Positions 8,165 through 19,253 of a DNA stretch of 64,000 bases are shown here, piece after piece. The notes under the pieces are model-generated. The model had not been told where the DNA came from. It saw only the letters and a program-made list of their open reading frames with translations, and searched no databases. The position numbers were made by a program, and so were the translations under genes. The DNA is from Mycobacterium sp. BK086 (GTDB taxonomy: Bacteria; Actinomycetota; Actinomycetes; Mycobacteriales; Mycobacteriaceae), in contig SNWL01000004.1 in NCBI GenBank assembly GCA_004362315.1, forward strand, positions 1 through 64,000, given 5' to 3'. Numbering within the stretch: the stretch's first letter is position 1; each line of letters opens with the position of its first letter.

Positions 8165-8614
8165 GTGCTCCGCTTCGATCCGTTCAATGACCTTGACGCC
8201 ATGGCCCGGGGACTGCTGACCAGCCAAGCCGGAACCGATCGCAGCCCCAGGTTCATGCCGATGGACCTCTACAAGGTCGACGACCATTACGTCCTCACCG
8301 CCGACCTGCCCGGGGTGGATCCCGGCTCGGTCGACGTGAACGTCGACAACGGGACACTGACTCTGACCGCGCACCGTTCGGCCCGTTCCGAAGACTCGGT
8401 GCAATGGCTGACCAGTGAGAGATTCTTCGGCACCTACCGGCGGCAACTGTCACTCGGCGAGGGAATCGACACGACGAAGATCTCCGCCACCTACGAAAAC
8501 GGCGTGCTGACAGTGACAATCCCATTGGCCGAGAGAGCCAAACCCCGCCGAATTGAAATCACGCGTTCAGGCGGTAACACACCGATCGCGCCGACAACCG
8601 TCGAAGCGGGCTGA
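8165..8614 (+). CDS. Hsp20 / alpha-crystallin small heat-shock protein
   Basis: 149 residues with a central alpha-crystallin domain (about 38-130): MDLYKVDDHYVLTADLPGVDPGSVDV at its start, SERFFGTYRRQLSLGEGID in the middle, and the conserved ENGVLTVTIPLAERAKPR at its end. It is an ATP-independent holdase chaperone forming oligomers. GTG 8165 is chosen because GGGAGG lies 8 bases upstream; an in-frame GTG at 8156 overlaps that ribosome-binding site. The CIRCE element upstream predicts HrcA control and heat induction. Confidence 0.95.
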   Translation: MLRFDPFNDLDAMARGLLTSQAGTDRSPRFMPMDLYKVDDHYVLTADLPGVDPGSVDVNVDNGTLTLTAHRSARSEDSVQWLTSERFFGTYRRQLSLGEGIDTTKISATYENGVLTVTIPLAERAKPRRIEITRSGGNTPIAPTTVEAG

Positions 8615-8647
8615 GGCCCAACCGATTCCACGAGTCCGCCTCGGCCG

Positions 8648-9241
8648 TCAGTCATGACGGCTGAGGCGGAACTCCAGGTTGTTACGAACAGCGGGCCATT
8701 CGATGTCCAGGATCGAGTAGACGACGGTGTCGCGACGGGAACCGTCGGGTAGCAGCTGGTGGCTACGCAACACGCCGTCCAGCTTGGCGCCGAGCCGTTC
8801 GATCGCCGCCCTGCTGACCTGATTGAAGAAGTGCGTGCGGAACTCCACTGCGACACAACCGAGTTGGTCGAACGCATGAGAAAGCAGCACCAGCTTCGTC
8901 TCGGTGTTGACCCCGGTCCGGCGCGCCGAGGCGCTATGCCAGGTGTGGCCGATCTCGAGACGCCGGTTGGCGGCGTCGACGTGAAACAGGCTCGACGAGC
9001 CGACCACCGCGCCATCGGTGCGCCGCCGGATCACATAGGTCACGCCCTGGTCGCCGGCCTGCATCGCCAACATCCTGCTCACCCACGCCGCCGCGTTGTC
9101 CGGTGACGGCGCGCTGGTGAACCACAATTCCCCGACGTCTGCGGCGGCCGCCGTGATCTCGGGAACGTGGTCTTCGCTGAGCGGCTCGAGCGAAACCCAT
9201 TGCGCGCCGGTCAAAGTGACCGGCTCGACGAATCGGCTCAT
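8648..9241 (-). CDS. GNAT-family N-acetyltransferase (RimJ/RimL-like)
   Basis: 197 residues; a GNAT fold of the RimJ/RimL type: LEPLSEDHVPEITAAAAD at the N-terminus, VGSSSLFHVDAANRRLEIGHTWH forming the central strands, an acetyl-CoA loop at about ASARRTGVNTETKLVLLSHAFD, and VEFRTHFFNQVSRAAIERLGA. Such enzymes acetylate protein N-termini or small amines; the substrate here is unknown. Its ATG overlaps the stop of the upstream membrane protein gene as ATGA, so the two form an operon. Confidence 0.88.
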   Translation of the reverse strand: MSRFVEPVTLTGAQWVSLEPLSEDHVPEITAAAADVGELWFTSAPSPDNAAAWVSRMLAMQAGDQGVTYVIRRRTDGAVVGSSSLFHVDAANRRLEIGHTWHSASARRTGVNTETKLVLLSHAFDQLGCVAVEFRTHFFNQVSRAAIERLGAKLDGVLRSHQLLPDGSRRDTVVYSILDIEWPAVRNNLEFRLSRHD

Positions 9242-9660
9242 CGTCTGCGCACCAACGCCGAGAACAACGCCCACACCGAGGACAGCAGCGCGAGCCCTGC
9301 GCTCGCGGCCCCGAGGTAGAACCCATAGCCCGCCGACACCGGTGGGCTGACATTGTGTTGGTAGTACGAGTAGACCAGCACCCCGATGAGCAGCGAGATC
9401 ACCAGCGCGGCCGCGGCGGCCAGCCGCGGAGACAGATTGCGCGCCACCATCGCACCGGTGACGATCAGCACCGAGGTGAGCAGCACGATCAGCTGTCCCA
9501 CTCCGAAGTGCGCCGGCAACACGATGCTGCCGACCGTGCCGCCGATCGCGCTGGCCCGCCCGCCGCCGAGCACCGGGGTCGTCAGCCACGGCAGCCAGGC
9601 GCTGACCGCCAGCACCACCGCGCAAAGCACGACGAACCAGCCCGCACGCAGGTGTGCCAT
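9238..9660 (-). CDS. Small membrane protein with four transmembrane helices
   Basis: 140 residues with hydrophobic helices at about 8-28, 48-70, 78-100 and 110-135, and an RRR tail at the C-terminus. WLPWLTTP after the first helix is reminiscent of short actinobacterial membrane proteins of unknown function. No catalytic motif is seen. It lies 9 bases downstream of the ABC-F stop and overlaps the acetyltransferase start by 4 bases, so the three minus-strand genes may be one transcript. Confidence 0.7.
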   Translation of the reverse strand: MAHLRAGWFVVLCAVVLAVSAWLPWLTTPVLGGGRASAIGGTVGSIVLPAHFGVGQLIVLLTSVLIVTGAMVARNLSPRLAAAAALVISLLIGVLVYSYYQHNVSPPVSAGYGFYLGAASAGLALLSSVWALFSALVRRR

Positions 9661-9669
9661 GGTCAGACC

Positions 9670-11238
9670 CTAACCCGCTTCGTCGAGTACGCCCGGGCGC
9701 CGCATCGACAACGTGCGGTTCAGATCGAGCCGGGCCAGGAACTCGTCGTCGTGACTGACCACGATCAGGGCCCCCCGGTAGGCCCGCAGTGCGTCGACCA
9801 ACTGGTCCACGCTGGACAGATCGAGATTGTTGGTGGGTTCGTCCAGCACGATCAGCTGGGGTGGTGGATCGGCCAGCAGTAGCCGCGCCAGCGCGACCCG
9901 AAACCGTTCGCCGCCGGACAGCGTGGCCACCGGCCGATGCACGGCGTCGCCGCGCAGCAGAAACCGGGCGAGCCGGGTGCGCACCAGGGCGGCATCGGCG
10001 CCCGGCGTCGTCACGGTGTCGAGCACACTGGCCCGTTCGTCCAATCCGTCGATGCGCTGCGGCAGGTATCCGATCCGGTCGGTGAGCAATCGGCCTGCGG
10101 TGCCGGCGAGCAGGTCGTCCAGCAGGCGGGTCTTCCCGATCCCGTTGCGCCCGATGACGGCGATCCGTTCGGGGCCCATCACCACGAAGGGTCCACGGAC
10201 GCCGGGCAATTCGGCGATTCTGCGGCTGGCAGGCACGTCGGGGTCGGGCAGGTCGACGCGGATGTGCTCATCGCTGCGCAGCCTGGCCTCGGCCGCCTGC
10301 AATGCACCGGCGGCCGCGGCCGCCTTCTCGTCGAGTTCGGTCCGCAGCTTGCCCGCGGCGACCTCGGCGGACGACGCCCAGTTGTTCATCACGATCTTCG
10401 GCGCCCGCTTGTTGGCATAGTCCTTCTGCGCCTTGCGGTTTCGGTGTGCCAGTTTGGTCTCGGCCGCTGCCCGCTGGCGTTTCTGCGCCCGCACCGTCTG
10501 TTCGGCGGCCGACACCGCCTGCGCCGCGGCGGCCTGCTCGTTGTCCAGGTGCTCGCGCCACTGGTGGTAGGGCCCGCCGAAGGAGGTGAGCCGGTGGTCG
10601 TGCAGCTCGGCGGTGTTGTCCATCCGGTTGAGCAGCGCGACGTCGTGGCTGACCACGACCAGCGTGCCCGGCCAGTCGCCGATCAGGTCGAACAGCCGCC
10701 CGCGGGCAGTTCTGTCGAGGTTGTTCGTCGGCTCGTCGAGCAGGGTGATCTCGGCCTGTCCGAGCCGAAGTGCGGTGACGGCCAGGAGCATGGCCTCGCC
10801 GCCGGACACCTGGCCGACCGTGCGGTCCAGGTCGGCGGCACCCAGCCCGATGACGCGCAATGCCTCGGCGGCACGTTCGGCGATGTCCCAGTCCTCGCCG
10901 ATGACCTCGAAGTCGCGCTCGGTCGACGCGCCCGCCTCGATGGCTGCAAGCGCGGCCAGCTTGGCACCCACACCGAGTACGTCGGCGATGGACAGCGCCA
11001 CGTCCAGCGTCAGGGTCTGCGGCAGATAGGCAACGTCACCGGACGTCACGATCCGGCCGTGGGTCGGCGCCAGTTCACCGGCGATGAGGCGCAGCAGGGT
11101 CGACTTTCCGCTGCCGTTCGCGCCGACCAGTCCGGTACGTCCGTTCGAGAGCGTGGCGCTCAGACGGTCGAGTGCGACAGTGCCGTCCGGCCAGACGAAG
11201 TCGAGATCGATCAGGGAGATTGCAGAGTCGGTAGGCAT
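9670..11238 (-). CDS. ABC-F family ATPase (ribosome protection/antibiotic-resistance type)
   Basis: 522 residues with two ABC ATPase domains and no membrane segments. Domain 1 has Walker A GANGSGKST, signature VSGGE and Walker B LLDEPTNNLD; domain 2 has GRNGIGKT, LSGGER and LDEPTNNLD. Between them (about 225-330) is a charged helical linker rich in Ala, Lys and Arg, as in the P-site tRNA-interaction motif of ABC-F proteins. They act on the ribosome, some conferring resistance to drugs of the peptidyl-transferase centre. The start codon is overlapped by a short leader ORF, and the promoter has WhiB7-like features. Confidence 0.9.
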   Translation of the reverse strand: MPTDSAISLIDLDFVWPDGTVALDRLSATLSNGRTGLVGANGSGKSTLLRLIAGELAPTHGRIVTSGDVAYLPQTLTLDVALSIADVLGVGAKLAALAAIEAGASTERDFEVIGEDWDIAERAAEALRVIGLGAADLDRTVGQVSGGEAMLLAVTALRLGQAEITLLDEPTNNLDRTARGRLFDLIGDWPGTLVVVSHDVALLNRMDNTAELHDHRLTSFGGPYHQWREHLDNEQAAAAQAVSAAEQTVRAQKRQRAAAETKLAHRNRKAQKDYANKRAPKIVMNNWASSAEVAAGKLRTELDEKAAAAAGALQAAEARLRSDEHIRVDLPDPDVPASRRIAELPGVRGPFVVMGPERIAVIGRNGIGKTRLLDDLLAGTAGRLLTDRIGYLPQRIDGLDERASVLDTVTTPGADAALVRTRLARFLLRGDAVHRPVATLSGGERFRVALARLLLADPPPQLIVLDEPTNNLDLSSVDQLVDALRAYRGALIVVSHDDEFLARLDLNRTLSMRRPGVLDEAG

Positions 11239-11288
11239 GGGTCTCCGAAGTAGTTGTCAGCGGTCAGGTGAACGACGCTGTGATCCAC
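11211..11288 (-). CDS. Putative 25-codon leader ORF overlapping the ABC-F start
   Basis: A GTG-started frame of 25 codons (VDHSVVHLTADNYF at its start, ending LQSP) whose stop lies 26 bases inside the ABC-F gene, in another frame. It is preceded by a strong ribosome-binding site, GGAAGGAAG, at 11297-11305 with 8 bases of spacing, while the ABC-F ATG itself has no good site. Translation of the leader would therefore pass over the ABC-F start. ABC-F resistance genes are often controlled by drug-sensing leaders. Inferred only. Confidence 0.45.
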   Translation of the reverse strand: MDHSVVHLTADNYFGDPCLPTLQSP

Positions 11289-11331
11289 GACGGGGACTTC
11301 CTTCCGATGCTCCAGGAGATGAACGAGCGCC

Positions 11332-11370
11332 ACGCTAATGCCGCAACACGAACGCGGGCAACCGATTTAT
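11332..11370 (-). promoter_or_regulatory. Candidate promoter of the ABC-F gene with WhiB7-like AT-rich element
   Basis: Read on the minus strand: an AT-rich run (ATAAATC) at 11364-11370, then a -35 box TTGCCC at 11356-11361, an 18-base spacer and a -10 box TAGCGT at 11332-11337. WhiB7-dependent promoters carry an AT-rich motif just upstream of the -35 box, as here. Predicted transcription starts near 11325, about 37 bases before the leader ORF. Confidence 0.45.
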
Positions 11371-11385
11371 CTCTAGGCTGATGCC

Positions 11386-11832
11386 GTGACGGACATCCCC
11401 GAGTGGGTACAGCAGCTCGACCTGGGCCCACACCCCGAAGGCGGCTACTTCCGCGAGACCTGGCGCAGCGAACTCGTCGTCGGCGAATCGGCGCTGCCGC
11501 CCGACTACAACGGGCCGCGCAACGCCGGCACGGCCATCTACTTCGTCCTGCTTCCCGGCCAGCAATCCGCATGGCACACGGTGCGCAGCGCCGAGATCTG
11601 GCTGTACCACCGCGGCAGTCCGTTATTGCTGGAGATCGGCGCTGAAAAAGAAAGCGCGACAACGATTCTGCTCGGTTCCGATATCGTGGCGGGTGAGCAG
11701 CCGCAGGTGCTGGTGCCGCCCGGCTATTGGCAGCGCGCCGTTCCCCGCGATGACGAGCCGACCCTGGTCAGCTGCGTGGTGGTGCCGGGGTTCGACTTCG
11801 CGGACTTCGCGCTGGCCCCTTCTACTGACTGA
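11386..11832 (+). CDS. Cupin-superfamily protein (DUF985)
   Basis: 148 residues: a single beta-barrel matching the DUF985 cupins. Seen are LDLGPHPEGGYFRETWRS at the start, GTAIYFVLLPGQQSAWH with the His of the metal pocket, EIWLYHRGSPLLLEI, and a VPPGYWQRAVPRDDEPTLVSC turn. Family members are small metal-binding proteins of unclear role. The start is GTG 11386. Its last 11 bases overlap the convergent BKACE-like gene. Confidence 0.85.
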   Translation: MTDIPEWVQQLDLGPHPEGGYFRETWRSELVVGESALPPDYNGPRNAGTAIYFVLLPGQQSAWHTVRSAEIWLYHRGSPLLLEIGAEKESATTILLGSDIVAGEQPQVLVPPGYWQRAVPRDDEPTLVSCVVVPGFDFADFALAPSTD

Positions 11833-12553
11833 CCGACCGCAGAACGTCCCACGCGGCCGCGACCAGTTCGGCATTGCCGGGTGCCGTCGACCCGTCGGGC
11901 ATCAACACGGTGTCCTCCAGCCCGATCCGGGTTTGCAGCCCGCGCACACCGGCGTGCGCCAGCAGCGGCCAACAACTGTCGTCGAGGCCGTGCAACAGGA
12001 TCGGGGCGGGTGATTCGGCACGCCGGATCCGCGCCAGCAGGTCGTCGGCGGTGTCGGTGCCCTCGTCGGCTTGCAGTTCGATCATCACCCGCATGCAGTG
12101 GGATGCCACCTCTGAGCTCGCCCACGAGTCGGCGGCCTCGGCGTGAAAGATGCCGACCTCGACGCCGATGCCCCTGCTCAGCAGCAGCTGCGCCAGTTCC
12201 AGCGAGCCGGGCTCATGCCAGTTGACCGAGGCGAAATCGGGCAGCACGGTCCACGACTCGACGGCGCGCAACCGCTGCTGCGGGTCGGGCAGCGCCCAGA
12301 ATCCCGTCGTCACCCCCAACGGCAGGCCGGGTAGTGCCTGCCGGACGGCGCTGACGGCTGCGCCGACGGTCTCCGGAGCCAGTGAATCGACGCCGTCGGC
12401 AGTCTTGGGATGCAGGTGAACGGCCTTGGCCCCGGCCTTGTGCACGGCCACCGCCGCGTCGGCGAGTTGCTGCGGTGATACCGGCAGCGCCGAATGCGCC
12501 TCCGGACTGCGGGCGCCGTTGATGCAGGCCTTGACGTAGGAAGCTTTGGGCAT
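11822..12553 (-). CDS. BKACE (DUF849, beta-keto acid cleavage enzyme) family protein
   Basis: 243 residues, a zinc-dependent TIM barrel of the beta-keto acid cleavage family, which condenses a beta-keto acid with acetyl-CoA to give acetoacetate and a CoA ester. Seen: ACINGARSP near residue 10, the zinc motif HLHPK with H46 and H48, GVTTGFWALPDP, SVNWHEPGS and VEVGIFHAEAADSW with a candidate third-ligand Glu. It is shorter than the usual 270-300 residues, lacking part of the C-terminal region, which may narrow its substrate range. Single gene; substrate unknown. Confidence 0.82.
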   Translation of the reverse strand: MPKASYVKACINGARSPEAHSALPVSPQQLADAAVAVHKAGAKAVHLHPKTADGVDSLAPETVGAAVSAVRQALPGLPLGVTTGFWALPDPQQRLRAVESWTVLPDFASVNWHEPGSLELAQLLLSRGIGVEVGIFHAEAADSWASSEVASHCMRVMIELQADEGTDTADDLLARIRRAESPAPILLHGLDDSCWPLLAHAGVRGLQTRIGLEDTVLMPDGSTAPGNAELVAAAWDVLRSVSQ

Positions 12554-12603
12554 AGGTCATTCTCACCCGTCGCGGGCGAGGTTTCCGAAGTAGCGTTTCA
12601 CCC

Positions 12604-14307
12604 ATGCGGGGCCACACCATCGTCTGCGGTGATGACGCGCTCGGACTGCGGATCATCGACGAGCTGAACAACGCCGGGATCACGGTGGCGCTCTCGCAGG
12701 CGCCGGAGGATCTCGAGGGGGCGGGGATCGCCACCGCCGACGCCGTCATCTGCGCCGATGACGATGACGATCTGAACCTGGAGATCGCGCTGCTCGCCCG
12801 CCAAGCCAACCCGAACGCCCGGGTGGTGGCCCGGCTGTCCAACGCCGTGTTGCGTGAGGCGATGGCCGACAGCAACGGGCCGGGGGCCATCCTCGACGTC
12901 GCGGAGATCGCCGCGCCCTCGGTGGTGGAAGCCCTGCTCAAGCGGACCACCCACACCATTTCGGCCGCCGGCATCGACTTCGTCGTCTCCGGCGCCACCG
13001 CACCACGGGAAGGCACGTTGCGCGAGATCTACGGCGATCTCGCCCCGGTCGCCATCATCCGCGGCGACAACGCCGACACCCCCGGTGAAGTGATCGCCTG
13101 TCCTGGCCGCGACGTGCGGGTCCACGCGGGCGACTGGACGGCGATGATCGGCACCGCCGACGAACTCACCGAACAGGACATCAAGATCGCCAAGCCGATC
13201 CGCGCCACCCCGCGGACGCGCCCGCTGTTCGTCCGCATCTCCGACGCCGTGCGCGCGTTCGCCGCCGACCTGAATCCGATGTTCTATCGCGCGCTGGCGG
13301 TGTCGGCCACGCTGCTGCTCGGCTCGACGGTCATGCTGCGGTTGGCCTATCACCAGCCAGGGATGAGCTGGGTCGACGCGCTGTACTTCTCCGCCGAGAC
13401 CATCGCCACGGTGGGTTACGGCGACTTCAACTTCCTCGAGCAACCCACCTGGCTGCGGTTGTGGGGCGTGGTGATGATGTTCGCCGGGGTCGCCACGACC
13501 GCCATCGTGGTGGCGTTCGTCGCCGATGTGCTGCTCTCGCACCGGATCTCGCAGGGCACCAGCCGGCAGCGGGTGCGCCACCTGCAGCGCCACGTCGTGG
13601 TGGTCGGCCTCGGCTCGTTCGGAATCGGTGTGGCCGCCGTGGTCAAGGCGGCCGGACACGACGTCGTCGTGATCGAGCGCAACGAGGACAACCGCTACCT
13701 GTCGGCGGCTGCCGAACTCGGTGTGCCCGTGATCTTCGGCGACGCCACCCTGCGCCAGACACTGCAAGCGGCACGCATCGGCGAAGCCCGCGCGGTCGCC
13801 GTGCTCACCGCGGACGACATGGTCAACATCGAGACCGGCATCGTGGTGCGCGAGATATTCGGTCCACGAACACTTCCCGAGATTCAACGGCCCGACGTCC
13901 CGATCGTGTTGCGGATCTACGACCGGGCGCTGGGCTCGGCGGTCGGCAAGCGGTTCAAGTTCGAATACGTCCGCTCCACCGTCGATCTGGCCACCCCGTG
14001 GTTCATCGGCGCGGCGATGGGCCTGGATGTCCAGGGCACGTTCTCGGTGGGCCACCGCTCGTTCATGGTGGGCGCCGTGCAGGTGCAGCCCGGCAGCGAG
14101 TTGGACGGGATCAAGATGTTCGAGCTGTCCACCCAGACGCGGGTCATCGCGATCACCCGGGACGACGCCCCGCTGCGGTTGCACCCGCGCCGCGACACCC
14201 AGCTGATCGCCGGGGATACCGCCTATCTGGTCGGGCCGTATCGCGAACTGATCGCCACCCTGCGCAAGGGCCAGACGGCCGCGGCCCGTCCGTCGCAGAC
14301 AGGTTGA
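12604..14307 (+). CDS. Potassium channel with RCK domains before and after the pore
   Basis: 567 residues with an unusual order: an N-terminal Rossmann/TrkA-N-like domain (about 4-120, loop CGDDALG), a TrkA-C-like segment (about 125-190), then two transmembrane helices around the selectivity filter TVGYGD at 269-274 (helices at about 230-250 and 283-308), and a second RCK domain with an intact nucleotide loop GLGSFG (about 322-470) plus a C-terminal TrkA-C part (about 485-555). It is a gated potassium channel of the inner membrane. The first RCK has a degenerate GxGxxG (Asp in place of the second Gly) and probably has lost normal nucleotide binding. Confidence 0.88.
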   Translation: MRGHTIVCGDDALGLRIIDELNNAGITVALSQAPEDLEGAGIATADAVICADDDDDLNLEIALLARQANPNARVVARLSNAVLREAMADSNGPGAILDVAEIAAPSVVEALLKRTTHTISAAGIDFVVSGATAPREGTLREIYGDLAPVAIIRGDNADTPGEVIACPGRDVRVHAGDWTAMIGTADELTEQDIKIAKPIRATPRTRPLFVRISDAVRAFAADLNPMFYRALAVSATLLLGSTVMLRLAYHQPGMSWVDALYFSAETIATVGYGDFNFLEQPTWLRLWGVVMMFAGVATTAIVVAFVADVLLSHRISQGTSRQRVRHLQRHVVVVGLGSFGIGVAAVVKAAGHDVVVIERNEDNRYLSAAAELGVPVIFGDATLRQTLQAARIGEARAVAVLTADDMVNIETGIVVREIFGPRTLPEIQRPDVPIVLRIYDRALGSAVGKRFKFEYVRSTVDLATPWFIGAAMGLDVQGTFSVGHRSFMVGAVQVQPGSELDGIKMFELSTQTRVIAITRDDAPLRLHPRRDTQLIAGDTAYLVGPYRELIATLRKGQTAAARPSQTG

Positions 14308-14324
14308 TCACCTACCCTCTGCTC

Positions 14325-15212
14325 ATGACGCAGTGGGGTGAGCCCGTCGGCACCAGGCGCGACGACATCCGCAGGCGCGTCGAGGAACGGTATCGGCGGC
14401 TGCAGGAGTCGCGCCGGCTCAAGCCGGTGACGGCATTGGTTGCCCGGTACAACGAGATCGACGGCGGCACCCAGAGCGCGGTCGTCAGCACGCAGCTGTT
14501 CACCACGGTCATCCCGCTGATGATCATCGGCTTCAGCTATATGCAGGGCTTCGCCGACAATGCCAGTCCCGGAACGATCTTCACCCGGCAGTTCGCCCTG
14601 GAGCATCCGCTGTCCGACCGATTGCGTGAGGCGTTCGGCAATTCTGCTGCGCTGCGGGCGGACTGGACGCTGATCGGGGTGGCGAGCTTCCTGATCTGGG
14701 GCATCCCGATGGCAGCCAGCGTCGCGACGATTTTCGCGAAGGCCTGGCGGCGCGAGCAGTACGGCCTGCTGACCCGGCTGTTGCGGGGCACGGTTTGGTT
14801 CGTGCTGTATCTGGCCACCATGGCGGTGCGGGAGCGGATCATGTTCGGCCACCATCACCACGGTGTCAGCCGGGGGCTGTTGTTCGTCATCGGCCTGCTA
14901 CCGGTGTGGCTGTTCTGGTCGCTGACCCCCGCGCTGCTGGTCCGCGATGGCGGCCGGGGGCTGCGTTCGCTGGCGCTGGCCGGGCTGGCCGGTGTGGTGA
15001 TCGACGGGCTCGCGATCCCGTTGGGCTCCCGGCTGCTCTTCCCCTCGCTCCTGCACGACTGGGATGGTTTCGGCCCGATCGGGGTGGCGATGGCGCTGCT
15101 GATCTGGTGCGGTGCGGTGGGCGCCGGATGGGTGCTGACCGCGTGCGTCGGGGCGGTGCTGTGGGAACGCAACGCACCCTCCGAGCTGGTCGTCGAGTCC
15201 CAAATCGACTAG
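14325..15212 (+). CDS. YihY/BrkB-type inner-membrane protein
   Basis: 295 residues with about six hydrophobic helices (roughly 60-80, 110-130, 150-175, 180-200, 215-240 and 245-270). The motif STQLFTTVIPLMIIGFSYM and the later LLPVWLFWSLTPALLV resemble the YihY/YhjD (formerly RNase BN) family of membrane proteins, whose function is unsettled. A cluster HHHHG lies between helices. It follows the channel gene by 17 bases on the same strand and overlaps the convergent amidohydrolase by 4 bases. Confidence 0.7.
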   Translation: MTQWGEPVGTRRDDIRRRVEERYRRLQESRRLKPVTALVARYNEIDGGTQSAVVSTQLFTTVIPLMIIGFSYMQGFADNASPGTIFTRQFALEHPLSDRLREAFGNSAALRADWTLIGVASFLIWGIPMAASVATIFAKAWRREQYGLLTRLLRGTVWFVLYLATMAVRERIMFGHHHHGVSRGLLFVIGLLPVWLFWSLTPALLVRDGGRGLRSLALAGLAGVVIDGLAIPLGSRLLFPSLLHDWDGFGPIGVAMALLIWCGAVGAGWVLTACVGAVLWERNAPSELVVESQID

Positions 15213-16096
15213 CCCAGGCCCAGCACTCGCACCGCGTTCTCCTTGAGGATCAGCGGCACCACCGCGGGATCGACACCGAGCGTGTCGAAGTCGCGACGCC
15301 AGCGGTCAAGGGCGATGTAGGGATGGTCGGTGCCGAACAGCGCCTTGGTGCGCAGCTGGCGCCCGATCGCCGAGACAAGCTGGGGCGGAAAGTATTTCGG
15401 AGACCAGCCGGACAGGTCGACGTACACGTTGGCCTTGTGCGAGGCGATCGCGATCTGGGCGTCGACCCACGGCACCGCCGGGTGGGCCATCACGACGGTG
15501 AGGTCGGGGAAGTCGGCGGCGACATCGTCGAGCAGCATCGGATCGGAATAGCGCAGCTTGATCCCATGTCCGCCGGGCAGCGCCGAGCCGAGCCCGGTCT
15601 GGCCGGTGTGGAACAGGGCGGGCACCCCGGCGGTGGCGATGGCCTCGTAGATCGGATAGAACCGGCGGTCGTTGGGTTCGAAGCCCTGCAGGCTCGGATG
15701 GAACTTGAATCCCCTGACGCCGTAGTCGCCGGTCAGCTGCCGCACCCGGCGCACCGCGTCGGTGTCCCACGGGTCGACGGAGCCGAACGGGATCAGCACG
15801 TCGTTGTTGCGGACCGTTCCTTCGATCAGCTCTTCTATCGAATTGGGTTGGTGGCCCGACATCGTGTGGGCGTCGATGGTGAAGACCACGGCGGCGGTGT
15901 TGTGCTGGCGGTAGTGCACGGCGAGGTCATCGACGCGGGCGAAGTAGTCTCCGCCGAGCTTGAAGTACTGGCCGGTGGCCTGCGCCAGCTCGTCGTCGTA
16001 GGCGCAGTGGCCGGCACCGTCGATCTCGACGTGGGTGTGGAAGTCGATCGCGTCGACCGCATGGACGTCGATGGCGGGTGCGTACCGGGCGGGCAT
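15209..16096 (-). CDS. Amidohydrolase-2 (ACMSD-like) metal-dependent hydrolase
   Basis: 295 residues forming an amidohydrolase TIM barrel. Metal-site candidates: DFHTHV at residues 18-23, [37 protein letters not shown] and LFGTDHPY near the C-terminus. These fit the ACMSD/gamma-resorcylate-decarboxylase branch, which cleaves C-C or C-N bonds of aromatic or cyclic acids. No neighbouring pathway genes give a substrate. It converges with the YihY-like gene (4-base overlap) and is divergent from devR across 227 bases. Confidence 0.85.
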   Translation of the reverse strand: MPARYAPAIDVHAVDAIDFHTHVEIDGAGHCAYDDELAQATGQYFKLGGDYFARVDDLAVHYRQHNTAAVVFTIDAHTMSGHQPNSIEELIEGTVRNNDVLIPFGSVDPWDTDAVRRVRQLTGDYGVRGFKFHPSLQGFEPNDRRFYPIYEAIATAGVPALFHTGQTGLGSALPGGHGIKLRYSDPMLLDDVAADFPDLTVVMAHPAVPWVDAQIAIASHKANVYVDLSGWSPKYFPPQLVSAIGRQLRTKALFGTDHPYIALDRWRRDFDTLGVDPAVVPLILKENAVRVLGLG

Positions 16097-16271
16097 CGAC
16101 GCAGTCTAGAACCCGAGTTTGGGCCGGCGGAGCGAAGAAGGGACTTCGCCCGCCGGCCCAAGGGGCGCTCCGGAGGGTGCACTTACCGTCGCGCACTGAC
16201 AACGATCCCCCCAGATCAGTCCCTGCGCCAGGCAGTTCCCGTCCCCTCCCGTGCGGCGTTGGTCTGCGGAT

Positions 16272-16291
16272 TTCGGGACCAAAGCCCCTAC
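16272..16291 (+). promoter_or_regulatory. DosR (DevR) box upstream of devR
   Basis: TTCGGGACCAAAGCCCCTAC matches the 20-bp DosR consensus (TTSGGGACTWWAGTCCCSAA) at 16 positions, including the GGGAC core and the central AAAG. It lies about 33 bases before the devR start codon, so the operon is probably autoregulated by its own product or by another DosR copy. Confidence 0.7.
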
Positions 16292-16323
16292 CGACGCGGG
16301 AGGCTTCCAGGCTGTACTGCGGT

Positions 16324-18741
<2,418 letters not shown>

Positions 18742-18881
18742 CGGACGAACTACGGGCTTCGCGCAACTACCGATACGACGGCGGGTGTCGGCAAGGTGTC
18801 GGGTGAATGAACAAAAAGCGGTGCGGGCAAAGGTATCTCACCCATTGCGCGCCGGAAGTCTAGGTCGGCTACAGTTCGCCC

Positions 18882-19253
18882 GTGACCTCACCGAGCAATG
18901 TGGACGCGGGCGAGCAGACACCCGAATCCGCGAATCGCCGTCAGGCCGAACATCTCCGGGAGATGCTGCTGGCCCAGTGCGAACAGCTTGACGCTGACCT
19001 GGCTACTTACGGGTCAGCCCTCGAGCGATATCAACGCCGCGGTGAGCAAACGCAGGCCCGCCGCATTCGGGGAATGATCCGCACCGCCGAACGGGAGCGC
19101 CGCGCGGTGCATGACCTGATCGCCGGGCTGGAGCGCCGGTTCCTCGCCGCCCAGCAATCGCGCACCGAGCAACCCCGGCACCCGCTGCCGGTCCGGCACG
19201 GCGCGGCCCGGGTACACCCCTACCCGAGCCCGCATCGGGTCATCAGGACCTAG
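18882..19253 (+). CDS. Hypothetical coiled-coil-like protein
   Basis: 123 residues, GTG start. The central part (about 15-90) is charged and helical, with AEHLREMLLAQCEQLDADLATY, then RRGEQTQARRIRGMIRTAERERRAVHDLI, suggesting a helical hairpin. The tail from about 92 is Pro/Arg/His-rich and probably disordered. I do not recognise the family. It overlaps the convergent SRPBCC gene by 4 bases. Confidence 0.6.
   Translation: MTSPSNVDAGEQTPESANRRQAEHLREMLLAQCEQLDADLATYGSALERYQRRGEQTQARRIRGMIRTAERERRAVHDLIAGLERRFLAAQQSRTEQPRHPLPVRHGAARVHPYPSPHRVIRT

Noticed and set aside
12598..14184. 528-codon antisense frame opposite the potassium channel gene
   Set aside because: Exact shadow of the channel gene; rich in His, Asp, Gly and Arg with no recognisable domain.
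16205..16225. Possible second DosR box (AGTCCCT) upstream of devR
   Set aside because: Only the right half resembles the consensus; the left half is a C-rich run with no match.
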